Assembly (NCBI RefSeq): GCF_902686445.1
Contig: NC_062215.1
Location: forward strand, 28,170,750-28,234,749
DNA from: Sciurus carolinensis
Taxonomy: Eukaryota; Chordata; Mammalia; Rodentia; Sciuridae
Length of the DNA: 64,000 bases
Direction of reading: 5' to 3'
Below the pieces are notes generated by a model. It saw nothing but the letters and a program-made list of their open reading frames with translations, searched no databases and was not told where the DNA came from. Shown here piece by piece: positions 1 to 10,972 of the stretch (positions are counted from its first letter, which is position 1; each line of letters starts with the position of its first letter). A program made the position numbers and the translations under genes.

Positions 1-79
1 GACACATATAAGGACATGTGTATAAAAGAAAAATGGTAATTCATCTCAACTCATGTATGTGTTTAGGAAATCTGAAAAC

Positions 80-1200
80 ATGAGAAAACAGGCAAACAAC
101 CCCCCTGCAATTCACAATCCCCCAATAAAGGATACCACAGATATGGGAGGTTATGAAATTTCAGAGAAAGATGATAGAAAGTGGATTCTATAATTTATGT
201 AATTATATGGTCATTAAATTCATTCTTTATATGGTCAATGAATTAAAGATCTGAGAACTGAATTAAGACAGCAAGTTCAGGTGATGAAAGACCATTTCGA
301 TAAATAAATAGAAATACTGAAAAAAAAATCAATCAGAACCCCTGAAAATGAAATATACAATGAATCAAATTAAAAATTCATTTGAAAGCATCACCAACAG
401 GTTAGGTTGCATAGAAAATAGAACAAACGCATTTGAAGATAGAACTTCAGGCCATGAAGACAAGATGCATAAATTTGAGTACACAGAATACAGTAAAGGG
501 AAAATTATAGAACCTAATCAGACCATACAGGAAGTCGAGCCCCCAGGAATGGAACTGGCCTTCTATAGACTAGGGCCTCAGAAATCATAAGCCCTCAAAT
601 AAACCTTTCCTCTACTATAGTTATGCTGGTCAGATCATTTAGTCACAGCAGTGAAAAGGTGACTAGAAGAATTGGGATAGAAGAGAACATGGAGATACAA
701 GCTAATGGCATTAAGAATAGTTCCAATGAGTTAGTCTCAGAAAAATTTCCCCAACAGAGATAAATATCCACATACAGGAGACATGCAGGACCCCAAATAT
801 ATGAAAAGAGAAGTTCTCCAAGACACATCATAATCAAAATGCCTAACATAGAAAATAAGGGGAAACAATTAAAAGCAGAGAGACAAATATCATGTCATGT
901 TTAGATACAAACCAAGAAGGCTCACTTCTGTTTCTCAAATCAAACACTAAAAGCAAGGAGGGCCTGGAAGGAAATATTCAAAGTTCTGAAAAATAACATT
1001 TGCCAAGCAAGATTTCCCTACCCACCAAAGCACTTTTTCATATTTGATTGGGGAAATAAAACCTTCTGTGACAAGAAAGATCAGAAGAATTCATGACAAC
1101 CATGCCGGCATTACAAAGAATTGTCAAAGATAAACTGCACACAGAGGAACTCCAAAACAAATTCTCAAATTTACAAATGGATGAAAATCAATAGAACACT
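80..1200 (+). pseudogene. L1 ORF1 remnant (RNA-binding chaperone protein), broken
   Basis: An ATG at 80 opens the same N-terminal 'MRKQ' start seen in the full-length L1 ORF1 at 12135, but the frame soon meets stops (for example after about 190). A short open piece at 348-590 keeps the coiled-coil residues 'NQIKNSFESITNRLGCIE', matching the coil of the better copy. The middle has been replaced or interrupted by LTR sequence near 535-655. The RNA-binding and C-terminal part is recognisable at 660-1110 only as shifted fragments. ORF1p of L1 is a trimeric RNA chaperone that packages its own RNA; this copy cannot encode one. Confidence 0.65.
535..655 (+). mobile_element. MaLR-type LTR 3' fragment inside old L1 ORF1
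   Basis: The sequence matches the 3' third of the MaLR-like LTRs at 27369-27803 and 60288-60688. It contains 'gccctcaaataaacctttcc' (with the AATAAA signal) followed by the typical 'ctggtcagatcatttagtcacagcagtgaaaa' ending (spread over 629-656). The 5' part of the LTR is missing, so this is a truncated copy, or the L1 has deletions beside it. L1 ORF1 sequence resumes at about 665. Confidence 0.65.
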
Positions 1201-1329
1201 AATCATCTCAATCAGAATCAAGACAGAAGGTTGTTAACAAATATATGCTTTAAAATATTTTCTCCTGCATTTTGGCTCTTTGTTAATCACTTTGCAACAG
1301 TGTTTGAAGATCAGAGCCTTTTTTAAAAA

Positions 1330-1388
1330 AAATCCCAGTACCAGGACTTTGCGCATGCTACTACTGAGATACATCCCCAGCCCCAGAT
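1330..1388 (-). mobile_element. ID-like SINE fragment (antisense) between L1 ORF1 and ORF2 remnants
   Basis: Read on the minus strand it begins 'ctggggctggggatgtatct', like the tRNA-derived ID SINE, and runs through 'gcatgcgcaaagtcctggta', the 'gtgcaagg...' part of the family. A short run of A/T flanks it. Only about 55 bp are recognisable and it is diverged. Confidence 0.5.
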
Positions 1389-4300
1389 TTTAATTTTAAC
1401 CTATTCAGTTGCTCAAGCTCTGTTATTATAGTTACTACATGAAGACATTCTCTTAGACATTTATTAAAAGCTCTCTTATTTTACAATCAGAAAAAAAGAC
1501 AGATTTATCAGAAGAATAAATCAAAAACAAGACCCAACTATATGCTGTCTGCAAGAGACTCATCACATAGGCAAAGACATTCACAGACTGAAGGTAAAAG
1601 AATGGAAAGAATATTCCATGCAAATAAAGTCCGTAAGCAAGGAGAAGTAGCTCTCCTCATACCTGACAAAGTTGATTCCTAGCAAAAATTAATCTAGAAA
1701 GACAAAGAAGGCCACTAAATCTTGGTAAAGTGAACAATCCAACAAAATACAAAAATAATAAATATATATCTCCCAAATGTCAGGGTGACCAATTACATTA
1801 AAAATATTCTTTGATATCAAATTCCAGATAGACCCCAAAACAAAAATACTGGGTGACTTCAACATACTTCTATCACAAAGAGACAGCTTATCAAAGCATA
1901 AAATAAATAAAGATATATTCAACCTAAATATTATAAATCAAATGATCTTAATTCACATCTACAAAATATTTTATCCTAAAACAGCTGAATTTACCTTCTT
2001 CTCAGTAGCTCATAGAAGCTTTTTCAAAATAGACAATGTTCTAGGTTACAACGTAAATACAAACAAATACAAACACACAAACAAAAAAATAAAATACAAT
2101 ATAATCCAATGCATTTTATCAGACTGTAATAGAATGCAAGTAGAAATCAAAAGCAAAAAGAACAATTAGAAACCACATACACAATAGAGGTTAAACAATA
2201 TTTTTTAAAATGAAGAAAGGGTTAAAGGTGAAATTGATAAATTCTTAGAAACAAATGAAAACAAAGATAGAACTTTTCAAAATCATTGGGACAGTAGAAA
2301 GCAGTACTAAGAGGAATATATTATTATATTGAGTGCCTACATTAAAGAAACAGATCCCAAATAAATAAGTTTATGCACCACCTCAATTCTTTAGAAAAAT
2401 AATAAGCTAACCCCCAAATCAGTAGAATGTAGAAAATAATAAAAATCAAAGCCAAAATCAGTGAAATTGACAATTAAAAAAACAATACATACAATGAATG
2501 CAACAGATTTTGTTCTTTGCAAAGATAAATAAGATCAATTAACCCCTAGCCAAACTAATCAAAGAAACAAAAGACACAAATCAACAAAATTAGAAGTGAA
2601 AAAGGAGAAATCATAGCAGACACTCTTGAAATCCATAGGATCATTGGAAACTATTTTGAAAATTTATACTTCAGTAGTGTGAAAATCTAGAAAAAAATGA
2701 CAAATTTCTAGACACAAATGACCTTCTCAAATTGAACTAGGAAGATATAGAAAACCTAAACAGGCCAATATCAAGGAATGAAATTGAAACATAAGTTAAA
2801 ATCTTTCCAAAAAAGAAAAGCCCAGGACCAGATGGATTCTCAGCTGAATTTCAACAGACTTTTAAAAAATAACTAACTCCATTTTTCTTAAAAATTTCCA
2901 TGACATTGAAAGAGAAGGAACATTCCCAGATATATTCTATGAAGTCAATATAAAGCCAAAAGAAGATACATCAGTGAAAGAACTTCAGACCATTATCCCT
3001 GATGAACATAGATGCAAAATTCCTTAATGAAATATTAGCAAACTATGTTCTAAAGCATATTAAAAAGATAATATACTATGACCAGGTGGACTTCATCCAA
3101 GGGATGCAAGTTTGATTCAATAAGTTCAAATCAATAAATGTGCAAACCACATAATTAGAATTAAGAACAAGAGCCATATCATAATCTCAATAGGTATTTG
3201 AAAAATATAGCAATCATTCATGTTAAAAATGCTGCAGAAACTAGGGATAGAAGGAACTTACCTCAATGTTATAAAGACTATATACAAAAATCCCAAAGCT
3301 AACGTCATACTAAATGGAGAAAGTCTGTAAGTTTTTCTTCTATATCAAGAATAAGACAGGATGTCCACTCTCACATCTTCTGTCCAATATATTTCTCAAA
3401 ACTCTAGCCAGAGCAATCAGGGAAGAGAAGGAAATTAAAGGGATGCATACAGGAAAAGAAGAAGACAAATTATCACTGTTTGCTGATGACATTATGCTAT
3501 ATCTAGAAGATCCAAAGATTCTAAGAAAACTTCAAGAGCTGATAAATGAATTTATCAAAGTAGTGCGGAGCTTTTCTATACTTCAGTAGTGATGCAACTG
3601 AGAAAGAAATCAGGAAAAACATCTCCTTCATAGTACCCTTCTCCAAAAAACAAAACAAATATGAAAGAGAACAAAAACAACAACAAAAACCTAACTGCCT
3701 CTACACCGAAAACTATAGAACACTGAAGAAAAAAAACTGAGGTCGAAGAAGACCTCAGAACAGGAAAAGACATATCCATGTTCTTGGACATGTAAAATTA
3801 ACATTGTGAAATGTTCACTTACCAAAAGCAATGTACAGATTTAATTCAATCCCAATTAAAATACCAAGGATGGTCTTCACAGAAGTAGAAAAATTAGTCC
3901 TTCAATTCACTTGAAAAAATAAGAGACCTAGACTAGTCAAAGCAATACTGAGCAAGAAAAGCAATGCAGGAAGCATCACAATATCTGATCTGAAATTATA
4001 TGAGAGAGATAGTAGCAAGGACATCATAGTGTTGGCATCAATATAGACATTAAAACCAATTAATAGAATAGAAAACACAGAAATCAACCTCCATGGTTAC
4101 AATGATCTGATACTTGTCAAAGGGGCCAAAAATATATGTTGGAGAGAAGACAGACTTTTTAACAAATGATGATGGGAAAATTGGACATCTGTAAGTAGAA
4201 GAATGAAATTAGATCCCTCTCTTTCACCCAGCACAAAAGTCAAATTGAAATGGACCAAAGACTTAGGAATTAGACCAGGACCTTTGCAACCACTAGAAGA

Positions 4301-4803
4301 AAAAATAGGACCAACACTCCACCATATAGGTGCAGGAAGCAATTTCTTCAAAAAACCCCTAAAGAAATAAAATCAAGAATCAGTAAGTGGGATGCCATCA
4401 AGTTAAAAAGTTTCTTCACAACAAAGGAAACAATTAAGAAAGTGAAGAGAGAGCCTACAGAATGGGAGAAATTCTTTGCCAGCTATTTCTCTGACAGGGT
4501 ATTAATATGCAGACTATCTGAAGAACTGAAAAAAAAACTCAATGCCAAGAAAACAAATAGCCCCATCAATAAATGGGCAAAATAACTAAACAAATTTCTG
4601 AAAAGAGGGGACACAAATGGCCAACAAATATATGAAAAAAATTTCAACACTGAAATGAAAATATATGTTTCACAAATATTTCATCTCACTTCAGAGTTCC
4701 AATTATCAAGAATATGAATAATAATAAATGCTGATGAGGAGGTGGGGGGAAAGGTATACTCTAATACATGTTGGTGAGACTGCAAATTAGTACAATCACT
4801 TTG

Positions 4804-4818
4804 AAAAGCAGTGTGGAG
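4804..4818 (+). repeat. Left target-site duplication of nested L1 (partner 5250-5264)
   Basis: 'aaaagcagtgtggag' here and 'aaaagcagtgtgaag' at 5250-5264 differ at one base and bracket the nested L1. In the uninterrupted L1 at 16695-16712 the same sequence occurs once, which confirms that this is a duplicated target within the older L1. Confidence 0.8.
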
Positions 4819-5249
4819 AAAGAAATATTACTCAGTCTTAAAGAAGAATGAAATTACGGTATTTGCCAGTAAATGGATGGAACTGGAGAATATCATGCTA
4901 AACCAAATAAGGCAATCCCCAAGAACCAAAGGTAGAATATTTTCTCTGGTATGTGGATGCTACACAATAAGGGGGTGGTGTGTAAGGAAGAACAGAGGTA
5001 CTTTGGATTAGACAGAGGGAAGTAAAGGGAGGGGAGGGGTATGGAGGTAGGAATGATAATAGAATGAATCAGACATTATTATCCTATGTGCATATGTGAT
5101 CACATGACCTGTGTAATTCCACATCATCCACAACCAGAAGAATAAGAAGTTATACTCCATTTATGTATTATGTGTCAAAATGCATCCTACTGTCATGTAT
5201 AACTGATAAGAACAAAGAAAAAATAAAATTAAAAAAAAAAAAAGAAAAG
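4819..5249 (+). mobile_element. 5'-truncated L1 nested in the older L1
   Basis: It starts in the last part of ORF2 ('aaatattactcagtcttaaa', equivalent to about 16923 in the full-length copy). It continues through a G-rich 3' UTR and the 'tatcctatgtgcatatgtgatcacat' region (about 5090-5115) to an A-rich tail at 5222-5249. Flanking TSDs at 4804-4818 and 5250-5264 show that it is a separate target-primed insertion, not a rearrangement of the host L1. Confidence 0.82.
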
Positions 5250-6439
5250 AAAAGCAGTGTGAAGTTTCCTCAAAAAACTCGGAATGAAACCACCTGTGAT
5301 CCAGCTATCTCACTGCTCAGTATCTATCCATAATAAGTTAAACCAGCATCCTCTGGTGATACAGGCACTACAATGTTTACAGCAGCACATTTCACAATAG
5401 CCAAATTATGGAATCAGTCCAACAGATGAATGCATCAAGAAAATGTATATAAACCTGATGGAGTTTTACTCAGCCTTAAAGAAGAATCAAATAATGGCAT
5501 TTTCTGGGTCAATGGATAAAAATGGAGAACATAATGCTAAATGAAATAAGACAGACACATAAAATCAAGGGTCAAATTTTTAATCTCTTATGTGGAAATG
5601 AAAACAAAATAAGGGAAAGAAGGTAATAGAGAAGGGGATCAGATATCATAAAGATACAGGGATGATCAGTGGAGTAGAAGTCAGAGAATGAGAGGAAGGA
5701 AGAAAGGGAAATGGAGGAAATAGGAAATGAATCAAACAGAATTATGTTATGTACATTCATTAAAGTACCAAGGGGAATTTTCCTTTATGTATATGTAGAA
5801 AGTACCAATCAAAAATAAACATGTAAAGGAGTGAAAGAAATATCCATAGAGGAGAGCAAAAGGGGACGGAGGAGGAGAGAAAAAGAGAAGGAGAATGGAA
5901 ATTGAAATTGCATTCCTTGTATGTATAATTCTGTCAGAAGAAATCCAAATACTATGTGTAATTATAACTCTCCAAAAAAAGAATGATGCTCAGAATAATG
6001 ATTCTGACAAAAAAATAAAGCAAGTTATATATTGGTTGCAATGAAAGGGACTGTTGCATTATTATATTAACCTGAGAACTATGGAAATTGAGTAGCCACA
6101 TAGCTAATTACTGAAGAAAGCATTACAAATGCCAAAATGATCTCATTCCCCCCCTTTCTGAGGTCCAGCTGACAAACCCAGCAACATAAACCTGTAATAT
6201 AATATGAACAACTGTCCTGCAAAGTTTATGGCAAGGAATCATGTTGTGATGAGAGAACTATTAAGTAGAACACTTCAACCTGTGTAGAAAGTTATCATTT
6301 ATACGTAATGTGCATCTATAGCAATTTTCAGGGTGAGAGTTGTAATTTAAATAAGTATGGTGAGTGTAATTATTTAGCAACCACCAATCACTGAAGATGT
6401 GTGATGAGGAAATGTTTGTAGCAATTAACTGATAGATTT

Positions 6440-6871
6440 TGTTATAGTCAGCTGTTTCATTGCTGTGCCCAAAAGACCAGACTAGAACAGTTAGAGGAAG
6501 AAAAGTTTATTTGGGAGTTTACAATCTCAGAGATCTCTGTCCATGAACAATGGCTCCATTTGGTTCTGTTCCTGAGGTATGGCAGAACATCAAGGGTGTG
6601 GTGGGGTAAAGCAGTTCGGGACATGATAATCGGAAAGCAGAGGTTGTGTTCCACCCACCTGGGACAAAAGATAAACCACAAAGGCACACTTCAATGACCC
6701 ACTTCCTCCACTTACACCCTTCCTGCCTACAGTTACCACCCTGTGTATCCCTATCAGGGGATTAATGCGCTGATTAGTTTAAAATTCTTCTAAGGCAAGC
6801 ATTTCAACTTTTAACTTTCTTACATCGTCTCACATATGAACTTTTGGGCACACATCATATCTAAACCATGT
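6440..6871 (-). mobile_element. MaLR-type solo LTR, antisense
   Basis: On the plus strand it begins 'tgttatagtcagctgtttca' and ends near '...catatctaaaccat'. These are the reverse complements of the MaLR LTR end (...gctgactaaaaca) and start (tgttatggtttagatatg) seen on the plus strand at 27369 and 60288. Internal landmarks also match in reverse, such as the 'aaaagtttatttggg' poly(A)-signal region and 'cagagatctctgtccatgaa'. No internal retrovirus sequence flanks it. Confidence 0.75.
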
Positions 6872-6973
6872 AGGTTTATAGGACCAACTCTGTCAGACTA
6901 TTTTTAAATAATATCTGCAAACTTGTTGATCCTTAAGAGAAACTGAAGCACAGATTCATTGAAAAAATGAGTT

Positions 6974-7185
6974 TGGCGGGGCCTGGTGGCACTTGCCTGT
7001 AATCCCAGCAGCTCAGGAGGCTGAGGCAGGAGGATCATGGTTCAAAACTAGCCTCGGCAAAAGTGAGGTGCTAACCAACTCAGTGAGACCCTGTCTCTAA
7101 ATAAAATAGAAAAAAGCTGGGGATGTGACTCAGTGGCGGAGTGCCCCTGAGTTCAATCTCCAGTACCCACCCTCCCACCAAAAAG
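6974..7185 (+). mobile_element. B1-dID dimeric SINE
   Basis: The left monomer is B1/7SL-like ('gcctggtggcacttgcctgt' then 'aatcccagcagctcaggagg'). The right monomer is ID/tRNA-like ('gctggggatgtgactcagtg ... gttcaatctccagtaccc'), joined by an A-rich linker 'ctctaaataaaataga'. The pol III A-box/B-box-like regions of the ID half are visible. This dimer is typical of squirrels and dormice and is the main taxonomic clue in the window. Confidence 0.85.
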
Positions 7186-7724
7186 AGTTTATTTTGGTTG
7201 ATTAGCTTGCAAAGATTCAAGCAGACTTGAATATGTACTCCAGGGTGATACAGCTTTCAAACAACTTTTAACAGTAAAATCACAGGTAGGAAGGGAGACT
7301 ACATCATTGATTTGTCAAGCATTTAGATCAGCACAGGGAGGATAAGAAGCTAGAAAGGGAGTGGAATATACATAAAGCGGTTCTCAGAATGAAAAAAGAA
7401 AATTCTTGGAAAAGTTAGGGAATGAGGACATGGACAGCTCTCGTGGTTACTCTGCTCTAATGAACCTGTGATCCTCAGCATGTAAACTGCAGGATGTAGC
7501 AGCTTTTGACCTGGTGGCGTTTCAATATATGCTGGAAAATTGATCTGCAAATGGTCACAAGTTTTCTGAGGCAGATGTGACTGAGTTTGCCCTCTCTGCT
7601 CTCTCAGCCTCAAATTTTGGGGTTTCGCCAATCTACTTTGTCCTTTGACTTTAATTTTTCCTACGAACTGCTTCCATATCAACCATATCTATGTATCCTT
7701 AAGTCATTAAGGCAAAATAGACTA
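7186..7724. other. No recognised gene or repeat
   Basis: A 110-codon open stretch on the minus strand (7350-7682) has no recognised motif, no transposon match and no splice context that I can support. I treat it as chance. Confidence 0.4.
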
Positions 7725-7962
7725 GTATAGTGATAAGAAGTAGTACAATGTAGAGGTAATTGTGTGAGTTTTATTTCCTCCTCTGCCATATGCTTGCTGG
7801 ATGACTTTGGATACATTTCTTAGTTTACCTGAGATTCAGTTTCATAGTCTCTGAAGGATTTCACAGAGGATTTACTCAACTCACTATACTGTCATATTAA
7901 AGTTAATAAAATTAAAACACTCAGCACAGTGCCTGACACACTCTTAAAAGGAATAGATATTA
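7725..7962 (+). mobile_element. MIR SINE (ancient tRNA-derived)
   Basis: It follows the MIR layout in sense: 'tagtgataagaagtagtaca', then 'cctctgccatatgcttgctg gatgactttgga', 'cctgagattcagtttcatag' and finally 'cagcacagtgcctgacacac' with a diverged tail. It is strongly diverged, as expected of a repeat older than the placental radiation. Confidence 0.6.
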
Positions 7963-8649
7963 AGCAGAATTGTTGCCACACAAACACGACACGAACAACC
8001 AAAGCCAAAAATATCACGTGGTCAACATAAGAAAATACACAGAACTCACCTGATATCTCAAAACTCCCCTAAAAGACATAAAAGAGGATTTTTGGAATGT
8101 GAAGAAACAGATTATATTCCTTAAAATTAAGGTTCAGTAGGCCAGAATAGAAGGTTATCCTCAAATTTATTTAAAGTCTACCGACATTATTTTTTAAAAT
8201 TTTAGCTCTTCAAAAATAATCATCCTAAATTTCATCATGCAAAACAAGCATGAGAAAGAAGCCAAGATAAAACTAAAAAGGAGAGAAAACAAGGTTGAAA
8301 TAAATTTGGACTGCCAGATTTTAAAATGAGCTCTAGAAGAGTCATCTATTGGTCTTTTATATTCAAAATATTTTCTCATGTTCTCGTAATAAAACTACTC
8401 ATTTTCTTTTGGATAACTGTGCTAATCCACTGTCCTATGATTTTGATGGGGACTTTCAAATTTAGTATGGCTACCTAGACCCAAAGGTGATCTCTTAACC
8501 CCAAACTGAACTCAACACATCTTGCTATCAGACTGCCAAGGATCGCAGAACTGATACAACACTAGGGTTCCTAAGACTTAGTGAGGGGATACTAATGCAT
8601 GATTCTGGTGTGATTTAATGACATATATCAAAACTACTGAATTTTCTGT

Positions 8650-8900
8650 AATCTTTGGCCTATTATTTCCACTTCTTGGAATTTATTTGGGGAAAAAAAA
8701 TCACGAACGTTAAAAAAAATTATCATAAGAATATTTGCCAGAATATTATTTATTATATAGCTGGATTTTAAAATCTGAAATTTCCAATATCAGGGAAATT
8801 TACCAATTTCATATTTATAATAACAAACACTAATAATGTGATTCTCAGAAAACAGGATTGTATTTAAGACCATGGGTACATATTATTGTATATCAAGGGA
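8650..8900 (+). mobile_element. Ancient L1 3' region remnant (sense)
   Basis: The order 'tcttggaatttatttgggga' ... 'ttgccagaatattatttatt' ... 'tttccaatatcagggaaatt' resembles the 3' part of old mammalian L1 (L1M-type), where 'ggaatttatcctaaggaaat ... tttataatagc ... ' occurs. Divergence is heavy and the borders are approximate. The regions on both sides (7963-8649, 8901-9184) show nothing I recognise. Confidence 0.38.
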
Positions 8901-9184
8901 AGAATACAGGTGGAACCATATAGTTGCTTAGTTGAAAATCCCCAGGAAATGCAAGACCCCACCACTGTACTCCCGGTACTTTGCAAGAACTACTCCTCCA
9001 GTTAGAATATTATGAAAATATTGACTGGGACTATGGACTCTTCTAAAGATTATAAATAAAGATGTTTTTATATGTCATAAATTTATCTCTATAAGATGAT
9101 TCAAGATAACACTTAGAAATAAAATTTAAGATGTTATAGTACTGATGCATTAAATCAACCTGAGTTGGAGTCTATACACACAGA

Positions 9185-9658
9185 CATGTGCACCTACCTT
9201 GATACAAGGAAATGTATTAAGGGAATTAGCTCACTTGATTATGGAGGCCGAGGAGTCTCATATTTGCAAGTTGGACTTGAGAAAATCAGTGGGATGATTC
9301 AGTGTGAGTTCTAAGCCTCAGAATCAGGGAACCAGTGGTGGAAGCCCTGATCCTCACTCCAAGGACTAAGAGCAAGGAGTGCTGATGTCTGAGGTCTGGA
9401 GAAGATGCATGCCTCGCTCAAATAGGGCGAATTTGTCCTTTTGTTCTATCCAGGTTAGCTTTTTGTTCTATCCAGGCTCCACATGAATTGAATGAGACCT
9501 GCTGGAATTGGTGAGGGTGAGCTCCTTTGTTCCTATGGTTTCTTTAAATGCTATTCTCTTCCAGAAACACCCTCAGAGACACACTCAAATAATATTTTTA
9601 TCAGCTATCCAGGCAGCCACTAACCCAGTCAGGTCCACAAAATCAAACATCATGACCT
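9185..9658 (+). mobile_element. Ancient LTR-type repeat remnant, family not named
   Basis: Blocks such as 'tagctcacttgattatggag', 'caagttggacttgagaaaat', 'tgccttttgttctatccagg'-like sequence and 'cagaaacaccctcagagaca' occur in an order I recognise from a dispersed mammalian repeat that ends '...cagtcaagttgacaca'. I cannot name the family with certainty. A 17-bp unit, 'ttttgttctatccaggt/c', is present twice (about 9438-9476), a small local duplication. A search against a repeat library would settle the identity. Confidence 0.4.
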
Positions 9659-10426
9659 TATGACAATCAGGTTCCCATTACAAATACTCCAAATTCAATG
9701 TGCACACATTAGAGCAACTCACTGCAAACGAAAAGAGAAGCAGGGCAGTGGGCAGCTCAGCATGCCCTTGCTTTCCATGTCTTTTGCTCTAAGCCATAGC
9801 TGTTTCAACTTACCATGTCATTCGCTGCCACTAAACAAATCGATCCAGAGCAAGAGCAAGGTACTCATGTCCCTCACTCCCTTTCCCCTGCAACTTTTCT
9901 CTCCTTGTCTAGGTATAAAAATAGTGTATGTGTGTGTGTGTAGGGTTGCAGGAATAGTCAGACTGCTCTGGAAGAAACCAGAAATTATTATAGCACCACT
10001 GAAGGTCAGGTTCTATCCTATGTTTCCTTTGAATAAAGGAAAAATTATCATCCTAGAAATAGTTGTGAGGAAAAATATGAAGAAACTTAATTAGACCTTG
10101 AAAACTAAAAATAAATACCAGCATAAAATAAAATAAATAAAAATAAATAATTCAGCATAGATGATTTAATCTCCTTTCCAAGACACTAAAAGATCAATGA
10201 TGAATTATGAAAGTTCTAAATTCACACACACAAAAAAGAACTGACATATCTGTAAATCCAGGACCATGCATGACCCTCACTAAAATGTCCTTTTATTTTC
10301 ATATGAAGCTGGCTTATAGGATTTCAGTGAGGCTGTATATAATCCTGTCTTTCCATTTACACAATGGACCATTTGCTGGGTCTTGGTGTCTGTCTAAGGT
10401 AAACCCAGGACCCACAATACAGGCCA
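9659..10426. other. No recognised gene; AT-rich, small GT and AAAT runs
   Basis: A 144-codon open stretch at 9660-10094 has no domain or family signature. A short (GT)n lies at about 9927-9942 and an (AAAT)-like run at about 10112-10150. Nothing else is supported. Confidence 0.4.
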
Positions 10427-10431
10427 TAAGT
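10427..10431 (+). repeat. TSD of solo LTR, left copy (partner 10829-10833)
   Basis: 'taagt' directly precedes the LTR start TGTTAG and is repeated exactly after the LTR end CTAACA at 10829-10833. It is a short duplication of the size made by retroviral integrase. Confidence 0.75.
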
Positions 10432-10828
10432 TGTTAGGTATAAAGCAACCTTCCTTTCCTGTTACAGGAATCCAGCTTCCCAACCCACCTGTCAATCTGT
10501 GTTAATCCCGCCTCTCCCGTTGCAGGAATTTCCAGCCTACGTCGCCGTAACCTTCCTGCCCCACCCTACATTACGTTCCAATATGTCATTGGTCCATCAG
10601 TCAGTCTGTAATAATTCTCCTCCGTGATTGGGTCCTCCCAGCCCGCGAAATTCCAATACAAAGAACCGTGCGCCATCTTCTTCTTCTCTCTTTCCCTTTC
10701 CCCTTTCCCTGAGCAGACCCGTTTTGTCCGCTTGAATAAAAGTTCCTCGTGTGAGACCTGTATCTGCGGAGCATCTTTTCTGGGAGTTATCGACGAACCA
10801 AAACTGCCCCTTTTACATCTAACTAACA
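10432..10828 (+). mobile_element. Solo endogenous retrovirus LTR, CpG-rich and young-looking
   Basis: This 397-bp element starts TGTTAG and ends CTAACA, perfect 6-bp inverted ends, and is flanked by the TAAGT duplication. It shows LTR architecture: inverted CCAAT boxes ('tcattggtcc' near 10578 and 'gattgggtcc' near 10627), a TATA-like 'atacaaag' near 10657, a pyrimidine-rich stretch, and AATAAA at 10735-10740 followed by 'gttcctcgtgtgagacc'. Many CpGs survive, which points to recent insertion or low methylation decay. The layout resembles gammaretroviral (class I ERV) LTRs, but a 5-bp TSD leaves the class open. No internal viral sequence is present, so LTR-LTR recombination is inferred. Confidence 0.8.
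10735..10740 (+). promoter_or_regulatory. Poly(A) signal AATAAA in the solo LTR
   Basis: AATAAA sits about 75 bp downstream of the TATA-like element, the expected place near the R/U5 border. It would terminate transcripts started in the LTR before they reach the L1 at 10973. Confidence 0.6.
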
Positions 10829-10972
10829 TAAGTCTTCTCTGTTCTCAAATCCCTAAAACCTCAAAGGTTTTGCTTCCTCTTTCAGATCCGTGAGATTCAT
10901 TAAGTTTTGTCCATTTCTCTGCCTCTTTCCCAGACTGAAGAAATTCTTTCTTTGACTAAATAGTAAAGGACT
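10829..10972. other. Spacer between solo LTR and L1, with the two TSDs at its ends
   Basis: The 144 bp contain the right LTR duplication (10829-10833) and the left L1 duplication (10958-10972), with ordinary unique-looking DNA between them. Confidence 0.6.
10958..10972 (+). repeat. Left target-site duplication of the full-length L1 (partner 17249-17263)
   Basis: 'aaatagtaaaggact' occurs here and again at 17249-17263, directly after the poly(A) tail (the first A's merge with the tail). The 15-bp perfect match defines the L1 ends and indicates standard target-primed reverse transcription at an A-rich site. Confidence 0.92.

Larger units (their letters stand above)
1505..5580 (+). pseudogene. 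L1 ORF2 remnant (endonuclease / reverse transcriptase), broken
   Basis: Short open pieces carry L1 ORF2 signatures. The endonuclease motif region lies near 1520-1570 ('cctgcaagagactcatc' class, encoding the QETH glutamate), and 'AEFTFFSVAHRSFFKIDNVL' is at 1987-2046. The reverse transcriptase piece at 3314-3589 keeps the catalytic '[12 protein letters not shown]' (near 3476-3511). Stops and indels occur every few hundred bases. The nested L1 at 4819-5249 splits the C-terminal region; matching sequence on both sides joins cleanly when compared with 16615-16770. Non-functional. Confidence 0.75.
1..5985 (+). mobile_element. Old, decayed L1 retrotransposon (sense), with nested insertions
   Basis: The stretch aligns collinearly by eye with the full-length L1 at 10973-17250: ORF1 coiled coil (about 240-480), ORF1 RNA-binding part (about 660-1110), endonuclease (about 1505-2160), reverse transcriptase (about 2820-3590), the C-terminal region and 3' UTR. 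It carries many stops and frameshifts, so it is clearly older. The 5' end lies left of the window. Later insertions break it: a MaLR LTR fragment near 535-655, an ID-like SINE near 1330-1388 and a younger L1 at 4819-5249. The original element resumes at 5265 and seems to end in a purine-rich 3' UTR near 5985. The exact 3' end is uncertain. Confidence 0.88.

Noticed and set aside
9660..10094. 144-codon plus-strand open frame
   Set aside because: Low-information composition with a GT repeat inside it, no motif and no conserved-looking start; not called.
10566..10893. Overlapping open frames on both strands across the solo LTR
   Set aside because: They cross LTR borders and the poly(A) signal and match no viral or host protein; incidental.
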